This document shows, piece after piece, positions 1 to 9,600 of a stretch of DNA of 64,000 nt; position 1 is the first letter of the stretch; each line of letters begins with the position of its first letter. Both the position numbers and the translations under genes were made by a program. Under the pieces are notes generated by a model that saw nothing but the letters and a program-made list of their open reading frames with translations, did no database searches and was not told the origin of the DNA. Origin of the DNA: Anodontia alba (taxonomy: Eukaryota > Mollusca > Bivalvia > Lucinida > Lucinidae); the NCBI GenBank assembly GCA_964016985.1, contig OZ024828.1, forward strand, positions 76,715,869 through 76,779,868, given 5' to 3'.

Positions 1-165
1 AGAGCTGAGTCGCGAGAAGGTTCAAAAAGTGAAAAATATAGGTTTTTTCATGAAAATACAGGCTTTTTACAGGTTTTATGAACAAAATAAAGGTTTTATA
101 GGTTTGACACAAAATTATAGGTTATTATAGGTTTTATAGGTTTCACTAGGAGGCCTGTCATCATG
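1..165. repeat. AT-rich minisatellite-like tract
   Basis: Imperfect reiterations of an ataggtttt-like word run through this stretch and stop near aggcctgtcatc. It lies in an MTMR14 intron and continues off the left edge. It looks like the subterminal repeat of a DNA element, but the other end is not in view, so no class is assigned. Confidence 0.4.
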
Positions 166-553
166 TATGAATAAATGCCAATTAATCACTGACACAATCC
201 ACATACATACAAATTCAGTAACATTCTGCTATTAAAACTCTCTAAGAGACCACTCCACTACTAATACCAGCTTTTGCCAGTCACGAATGAGTTTTTTCTT
301 ATTATTCTATATTCAGTATTAAGACCACCCCACTAATAAAACTATTGTTAGGCAGTACGGTATTTGCATAACTGATGGACATTTGGACAGACATCCAGTA
401 TGAAGACAAAATACATGCACCCCACCTCTGCTAGGTGACAGAGTATAAAAAATACAATAACATATGAATAATTATTGTAGCTGAAATAATGCCATCAGGC
501 ATAGATGGGGAGAGTGAAAGTCCATGTCTGATTAATGACATAAGCTATATTAC
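166..553. other. Intronic sequence, nothing recognised
   Basis: AT-rich MTMR14 intron. I see no open frame with family features, no inverted repeat of note and no RNA gene. Confidence 0.4.
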
Positions 554-662
554 CTTGCCTTCATAGAGTATCACAGGAACTACAAATCTTGATCTACACC
601 TAGCAAACCTTCCTTGTTTGAATAAATCTCGGATCTGGTTAATATCATATATACTCTCCACC
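554..662 (-). CDS. MTMR14: MTMR14 coding exon 4
   Basis: Acceptor ttttccag, donor GTAATA. It enters in phase 2 and leaves in phase 0. It encodes VESIYDINQIRDLF then RCRSRFVVPVILYEGK, the most conserved stretch of the N-terminal domain seen here. Confidence 0.88.
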
Positions 663-3600
663 CTGGAAAAGAAAAATTACATAATACATTCAAACTTCAA
701 CGGCTTATATATCTTTGGGACCATGGCAATTCATTCTAGATGAGGGTAGTTCAAGCAACTGCATGTTAATCATAGCTTCTGGTCAGGAGGCAAATGGGGA
801 TTATTTAGGGATGTCTTTAGAATCTTCTATAAATAATGATATCATAGGTCTAGATAAGAGTGGGTATCAGGTTAATATTTTTCTTATTTCTCCATGAAAA
901 CATATGTTGTGGGTACTCATTAGAAGTGCCTCACTGAGGCACTTCTAATGAGTACCCACAACTTGAAAACATATGTGTTGGGTACCCATTAGAAGCACCT
1001 CAACGAGGCACTTCTAATGAGTACTCACAACATATGTTTTCGTGGAGAAATGTCATTACTTTTGGATTGAAAAAAGTGCCTTAATTACAGCTATGATGAT
1101 ATGTTGAGTGTATTCATTCATTCCTTGATGAGGAAATTCTAATGAGTACACACAACCAATAATTTCATGACAGAATAAGAAAAATTCTCAAAAATACCCT
1201 TAAATACATTGTATTTGTTTTCTTGAGCTATCCGAAGAATTTCCTAAAGACTCAAAACTGAGTTTGGATCCGACAAGGTAAACAAGACATCGGTGTTCAA
1301 GTCATCCAAGTTTTACTGAATGAATAAAAACAATATACAGTCATAGGTCCAGATATTTAAAAGGACATATTCAGAAGTGACTGTTTTGTCACTTTTGTTC
1401 TAAACACAGATAAAAACTGTTTTGAATCAAAAACAGAATTTGTGGGTATCACTAAAATTGTCTCCTTAAAGCAACTCCAATGAGTACCCACAAAGTATAT
1501 TCCAGTGGAAAAATAATAAATTATACTAAATTATTGCAACTCTTTATCTCATCATCTATACTAAAGAACCCAGAGATGCAGATTATCTGGATGCAGAATG
1601 CATTTCTACACCACAATCTCTTTATTACACTATTGCTGGGATTCAAAGCAAAAACTGTATTAGCTAAACAACCATGTTTCATCAAACAAAAAATGTGTAG
1701 ATTCTATTGAAAAAGGACCATGAATGGTCATTTTTCTATATAATCTATTCATTTTTTGTTTGGATGAAACACTTTTGTGGTATGTCCAGATAAATACTTT
1801 CTTTCTCCAAAAAAAAAAAAAAAAAAATGTTTGTTACTGAATTGGAAGCACCTCAGTAAATTACTTCCCGGCAGTACCAACAATACATGTTGTGCCTCAG
1901 CGAAGTGATTTTAATAAGTACCAAAAAATGTGTTAATTCAATACGTCAGTTGTTTTCATTTTTGTGTTTGTGTTTATTGCTCTCAAGGGTTATCCCTTTT
2001 ACAATCTATTCATGAAGAAATAAGAATATTATCTTTTTCTTGAAAAATATAAATATCATCTCGACCTATAAATAAATCAATTTTCTTACTTTTCTTTGGA
2101 AGACTGTGCACCGCTAGTTTTCTCATATTCTAAAACAACCAGTTTACTTGGATAAGAACCACATAACTCGCCATTTAAATTATTAACCACCTGAAAATAT
2201 AAGTCATTATATTACAGATGTTTGAAAATGGATAGGTGTAGAATAAAAAGCAGCCACAAAATCTGTCATTTCCATCTCTAACATTCTACAATATAATGGT
2301 TTTAATCACTTGAAATGTATGTGTTCACCCATTGTAGTTGGGAAACCCGTAAAAGGGTACTTGGCAAACAGTGCAGACCCAGATAAGATGCCGCAAAATG
2401 TGGTGTCTGATCAGGGTCTCCACTTTTTGCAAATAGTTTAGCCATTTTTCTTTAGGAATACATGTATGTAAATCTCATAGTCGGACATACCTAAAATTGA
2501 AATTGGAGTCTTCCAATATATAATGTGGGAGAGTCTCTTCCATCTACAATGGGTTAATATTAATGAACATTGAATATGTAGCAATACATGTAGGTAAGAT
2601 TAGTGTTGGGAACTAGTCAGAATTTCATTGTCGACCATCAGTTATGTAAAAATGACTGTTTACCAGCATCAATTTCTGGTAACAGTCAACTTGTAGAAAA
2701 TATATTCATTCTTATTTTAGCCCTCTTTTAGGTACTTGTTCACTTCTCTATGAAAACACACTGCCATCATTAGAAAAGCCTTACTAATGAGTACCCACAC
2801 CATAATTTTGCATGGAGAATTAAGAAAATGCTATAGCATTTTAGTGGGAAACAGTGTCTTAACTGAAGCTATGCTTCTTCACGCAATTTTTATCAAGTTT
2901 CTTCACCTTTATTCATCACAACACTAAAATGACCCAAATAGATAGCTTAGTACTTCAATTTCTTACAACCTGCCTATCAAAATGAAAAAGTGAGAAAAAA
3001 TAATATATTCCTGAAAATGGAATTTTCTGATTAGTCAGCTATAAATTCTTTCAGATCAAAAGTCACAAGAGGCAAAAATGACTGACGATTGATTATAATT
3101 AATTGATCATCAGGAGAACATCATCTAAGATCAGCATACATATCTCTGTACTGCATGGACTTGTCTGTACAGCCACAATTATATTCCCTCCATGGAGGTA
3201 CCTTACTCGAGTTTGATCATTGTAAATTAGTCATATACATGTATCAAATGACAAAACTTGAAAAATTGTCAAGATACTTAAAAAGCAATTACTTTCGGTA
3301 AGAGGGAATAAGTTGTTCTTCTGTTCATAAAGAGGATTTCATGAATCTAAACATATTCTTTTAAATATCCCAGCTAAAATTTGGTTACTGTAGGCAAGGA
3401 AAACCAAGGTTATCACCTCCATCAACTGAGACAAAATGGCAGATTTTAATAACTTTTTTACAGTTTCTTTTGCCTGAAGAGTTCCATGCCGATCGTCAAT
3501 GCAGCTATCACAGCCCAGTTGTTCAAAGCATTGGCAACTTAACCCTTGTCATGCTGAACCCCAATATACCCTGCCTTTGCAAACAGTGTAGATCCAGATC

Positions 3601-6600
3601 AGTTGGCTTCTGAAGAAGCCAACTGATCTGGATCTGCACTGTTTGCCATTAAGTTTGTGAATTCATAGCAACAATCCGCACCAAGCAATCTGACTAGCTG
3701 AAAATTAGAAGTGGCATGGCATCTTAATTTATTCAGTATGACAAGGGTTAAATAAGTCATTAAACATAGCTCCAGACAAAGTGTTGTTGTTTTTTTTCAA
3801 CCAAATATTGTTGAGATTTTTTTATTTCTCCACGAAAAATATATATATGTTGTTGTAGTCATAATGCCAGATAAGAGGAGAATACTATCAAGACAAAAAC
3901 TCTTTTCATACAAAGATGCCTTAACACAAGATTCAAGTCCAGCAAACTCTTGTGAAACAACTACATGTATTGTCTAATTCATACTGAAATCAGACACTTT
4001 GTTAAATTAGTATGGAAAAAAAGGCCCATCTCAAATTTCCTGTGTTAAGTCTGTGCTATCCAGTTACTTGCAGAGGTTATAACTTGACGTCATGGGGGAT
4101 GGTGGGTCAAGCTACATTAATGCTCAGCATGCTGGGTAATAATTTCAATTGAGCAGACAACATTTTAAAATATTTTTGCTTCTTTTTCCCAGAAAACAGG
4201 TTTTGAGATTTCATGCAAATTGTCTCTTTAGGAGATAATTTGCATGAAATGTCGAAGCCCGTTTTCTGGGAAAAATAAGAAAAATATCATAAATGCCTTC
4301 TGCGGAATCTCATCAGAGGGTGGTAAAGGTTTATCAGGTACATAGCCCAACTGCACTATAATAATTAGGGTAATTTGGTGAAAAGGTCTATATTGTCTAT
4401 TAAGTAGCTTGGGGATGTCTCAAAACCATTTCCTACCCATCAAATTATGTTCAAGTACCTTATGACCTGACCTAATAAATAGTTGTTGCACAGATAATAT
4501 TTTAAGGGGACTTGATACACTTGGTAGAATTTCCACCATTTTTCACAAGGTAGACAAGTTTTGTGACTTCCTGTTTGCTTTCCTGCACACCAAGTCCCTT
4601 CTGAAAATGGGCCTACTCTAAAAGGACAGAATTTGCTCCTAGGAGGGGAGGGGGGAGGTGGGGGGGGCAGGGTGAAGGGAAGCATTTTTTTTTATTTTCT
4701 TTTAGAGTAGACCCCTCTTCAGAAGGGAGCTAAACAATTTTGAAAGAGTTGTCTCCCTTGAAAGTGTATCCATTCCCCTTAAAATATACATATATGTAAC
4801 CCTTAAAAAGCTCAGGAAAAATGTAGCAGACAATGTTCTATTTTTTTTTTTAATCATTTTTCAGAGCCTGTCATGTGAATCATCTGCTGATTCACATTAA
4901 ATGTCAAGCCATATTTTCTCTGGAAAATACAAAAAACAAATCAAAATGCTGTTTGCTGGAGCTGTGGTTAGCACTTTAAGGGTATGAGGGGAAAATATAT
5001 GCAGGAGATGATATTAGCAATTATTCTTTCAATGAGCTGCAATGTCAGAAAACATACTTTTGGACATGTGCACCCAGCAAAGATTCAGTTCAGCCTGTGC
5101 ATTCACACAGTCTGATCAGAATTTTCACTGGGCACATTTTAGATAGCCAAGGATGCAGTTTCTTAAACCTTGTCCTGCTGAAAAAAATTAAGATGCCACG
5201 CCCTTTTCTAACAGTCAGCCAATCAGATTACTTGACCCAAGTTGTTGATATATTTTCATATACTGAATGACAAACAGTGCAGATCCAGATCAGCTGGCTT
5301 CTTCAGAAGCCAACTGGTCTGGATTTACACTGTTTGTAAAGGCAGGATATATCAGCAGGACAAGAGTTAATGCGGACAACTTTGTTGATCAGACTGTGTG
5401 GATGCACAGGCTGATTCAAGTCTTTGTTGAGTGCATGTCAGGAATTCTTTTGGTGTTTACCCATTATAGCAACATAATGATGTATGACATTAGAGCTGTT
5501 GCATTCTGAAACACTGATATTGTCTCAATTATTTATTTAACACAAGAAACTCATTCTAACTGTTTTGAATGAAAGAAACCAATTTTCTTGGTGTCATTTG
5601 GTAGACTTTGTTCTTTGATTGTGACACTGCTGCATAAATTTCAAACAGCGTAGATTCTGATCATTCAGCAATGCCTGATCTGGGTCTACACTGTTTAATC
5701 AGGCCTATCTGTTCCAATAGTATGTGTCAATATAATATATAAGTAAGCCGGTCAGGATTTTCACTGTTCATATATAGGAAATTGTTGATTTTTCTCAAAC
5801 AGGGAGCAACTTACTGAAAACTGGTAATCCTTCCAGAACAGACAAATGCACTTTTCTGTGATTGGGTCACCCTGAAAAAATATCGAAGAATATTAGTGTA
5901 ACATACTGGTTATTTAGTGAGATGAGGTAAAATTGAAATGTTCTCTGGACAATGTTGTTACAGTATTCCTCCTCCTGTCCCCACCTTCCCCTATCCCACC
6001 CCATCCCCCAACCCCCAGTGATGTAATTCATATGTTTATACATGTATGAAGAATATATTCTTTTTTCCAATACATGTATATATGCTATTGCTGTGACAGG
6101 CAATCAGACATACTTTTGCCTCTCCTTTTAGGAGCAGATTAATATTATACAATTAAGGAGTGTGCATTCTTGAGAATCAGTTTTCATATCCGAAATGAAA
6201 CCTTGTAACATATACAGCATTGCAACATGTGGGTTGGGGAAATACTTCAGCATCAAGTACATAGGTCTGATATCTGATATGCTGGCATGTGACTAAAAGC
6301 ACAGGTCCAGATAAAAGGGGGTATTTGCGTAATATTTTTTTTTCTTATTTTTCAATGAAAATATATGTTGTGGGTACTTATTAGAAGTGCCTCAAAGATG
6401 CTTCTAATGTTTATCCACAATGTACATTTGTATGTTTTTGTCAAGAAATAAAATAGCAGTATTTTTTTACTGAAAAGTGTGCCTTATGTTGAGCTCTGTG
6501 AAAATTATTGCATTTCCTTCCGATAAGTATCCTATTATCAGTCAGGTGGTAAAGTTCAGGAAGTAAATTATATGATATTAATTTGGGTCCAGCTAAAATG

Positions 6601-9600
6601 ACTTTTTTTTTTTTTTTTTTGGGGGGGGGGGGGGGGGGGATTGTCTCATGAAGGCAATTCAAATGAGTACCCACAAGTATAGCATAAATTATGCTTTTGT
6701 GGAGAAAATTTAAAAATACTAATATGGATATATGTAGTAATGCACCTGTCAGAGGACTTGTGAAGAAGGAGTAAAGGATGATAGTTCTGGGATTTCTTTT
6801 TTTTCAATTTCTCTATGAAAAACATTACAAAAACACGCCTATTCAAATATACTTAAAATTTTACCACCAAAAAAAGGTAAATTTTCAGATAAAAATCTGC
6901 TATTTTTTCATATTTCTGCTCAAAACATAGATTGTGGGTACTCGTTAGAACCGCCTCACCGAGGCGGTTCTAACGAGTACCCACAATCTATGTTTTTGAG
7001 CAGGATATAAGAAAAATAGTATACCCCTGTAAACCCCACTTTTACTATATAAAAGTGGGGTTTAAGGGAGTCATAATTATATAGGTAAGTTTTCGTGATG
7101 AGATATGTCACTGGTACACTGTACCCATGCCATTAGAAGTGCCTTGGTGAGGAGTTTCTGTTGAATATCCACAACATGTTATAATACATGTATGAAGAAA
7201 TAAGAAATATACTGATACTTTTTGGTTAAAAAATAAACAAAAATAAACCTAATACCTAGAGCTATAAATGTCATAATTATACAATAAGCTTCAAACTAAC
7301 AAAGATCAGAATTCTTTGTTTTTTTGTTTGTTTTTTTTTTTTTACTAGGTTACAGCATTGTTATACTAAGCATTGAAGCAAAGTAAAGTAACAAGATTCA
7401 CAAATATTTAACATATATGGAAGCAATGGATATAAACTGAGATAAATTTCAAAAGTTTGTAATGCTAGCTATTAGTTAAATGATACTTTAAAGACACAAA
7501 ATGATAAACCTCAAATTACAGAAACAGGCTCAAGATTATCAAGTCACAGAATACCAAGTCAACCTTTAAAGTGCTTAAGCACATAAATGACATTCTATTT
7601 GTTTTTTTGTTTTTTTTTTCTTTTTATTATTTTTTTCAGAGAAAATAAGACAGCATTTAATGCGAACCATCTGCTAGGGAGACAATTCACATGAAATGCC
7701 TATTTTATTTTCTCAAGTAGATGATTTGCATGAAATGCCAAGTCTTATTTTCTCATAAAAATAATTAAATAAATAAAACAAATAGAAAGTCATTTGCTGC
7801 AATTTTGCTTCGAACTTTAAGGGATAAATAATACCTGGGACAATACCAGTTCCTATACATGTACATGCAGCTTTTACTGTTATTATGCTTATTACAAAAC
7901 TAGCAGAAGACAAATTTGTGATATTTTTTTCGTCTTTCAAAGCTCCTGAAAGGTGCTTTTTCGCAACCAAAAAGTCAGGGATATTACCACTCCTTTGAAC
8001 TAGGGGCCAGGGGCCTTTGAATTTGTGAAATATACCGATAGTGCATGAATCTATAAAATTGAGAAGACTGGACTGGAAGAAATAAAACACATATTTGTTT
8101 CAGCTCAGTTAAAAACATAATTCAGTCCATCACGAAAACACGCCTATATAATTTTGACCCCCTTAAACCCCACTTTTATATAGTAAAACTGGGGTTTACA
8201 GCTTATTTTTCTTATTTCTGCTCAAAAACATATATTGTGGGTACTCATTAGAACTGCCTTGCCGAGGTAGTTCTAACGAGTACCCACAATCTATGTTTTG
8301 AGCAGAAATATGAAAAATATCAGAGATTTTTATCTGAAAATTTTCAGTTTTTGGAGGTGAAATTTTCTATATATTTGAATAGGCGTGTTTTCGTAATGCT
8401 ATGTTGGTTTTTTTTTCAATGTTGTCATTGATTTGAAGTTTGGAGAATTACTCAGCAATTAATAAACTAATAAATAATGATCTATGATTCTATTTTTTAC
8501 TCCAAACAACGAAGTGTTGACAAAGGAGAAATTGGGAAATTTATATAGATTTTAGGAATTTCTGTCTCTAAATTGGGAAGATTGGGGGCCTGATTTTCGA
8601 CCCCAAATTTAGGCTGGGAAAATCCCTGTTCAAAAGTATTGATATTTTTTTCTGATTTCTCCACAAAAAGATATGTCTTAGTTATACCATGGTTCGTGCG
8701 CATGTACGATGCGATAATGCACGAGCATGAGCGAGTGCATTATCGCACGTACATGCGCAGAACCATGGTATAACTGATTTATCACATTTGCATGCATGTA
8801 GACCATCTACATCGCGAGATATTTCATGCTGAATGTTGAGAAGTTAGGCCACTATGTGATAAATTGTGGATAACTCATTAGAAGCCCTCAGTGAGGTGCT
8901 TTGAGTACCACAACAGCGACATTGCGACAATACATGTTTTTATGAAGAAATAATCTTATCTAGAGCTCTGCCAAGAAAACAGGACTGGATATTTCAAACA
9001 AATCATCAAAGGAGATAAAACATCAAGCCCTGTTTGAAGATTGCATGGAACATCAAACCCATTTTTTTTTTTAAAAATAGGAAACTAATTTAAAAGCGAC
9101 ATCAGCCAATACCATCTTTACCAAAAGTCTTTGGTCAACTCCTTGCTTGCCTTAAACTTTGAATAAATCAATTTTACTACCTGCTGATGTGTCTACAAAT
9201 GGCTGCATGAGTGGCAAACAATTTAGTCCCTGATCACAAACTGCATTCTGCTCTGGGACTACTTTGTTTGCTCTGGCCTGCATAGCATAGCTCTCTGAAT
9301 ACTTATTGTTCGTCTGTCATTACTGACAATGACCAATCCTAATCAACTGTGTGATGTGTTATTATTTGTGTGTTCTAAGAGGGCTGATGAGACCAATCTT
9401 AGCTATAAACTGCCTGTTGCAGATAGAACAAGAGAGGTCTGGGGAAGAAAGCTCTATTGGTGATGCCTTAGCTCTGGCTTTCCGCTGTGCACGTTTCTGC
9501 TCGGCTTCGCTGATTCTTTTTGCTTCGTATTCACCAGCTCCTCTTTTTATGAGGCCTCGCCACTTTGTACGATCTTGTGCAATCTGTTCCCATGACTCTG

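Noticed and set aside
4440..4685. 81-codon minus-strand frame starting with a proline run
   Set aside because: The proline run is the G-rich centre of a family F palindrome. No conserved features.
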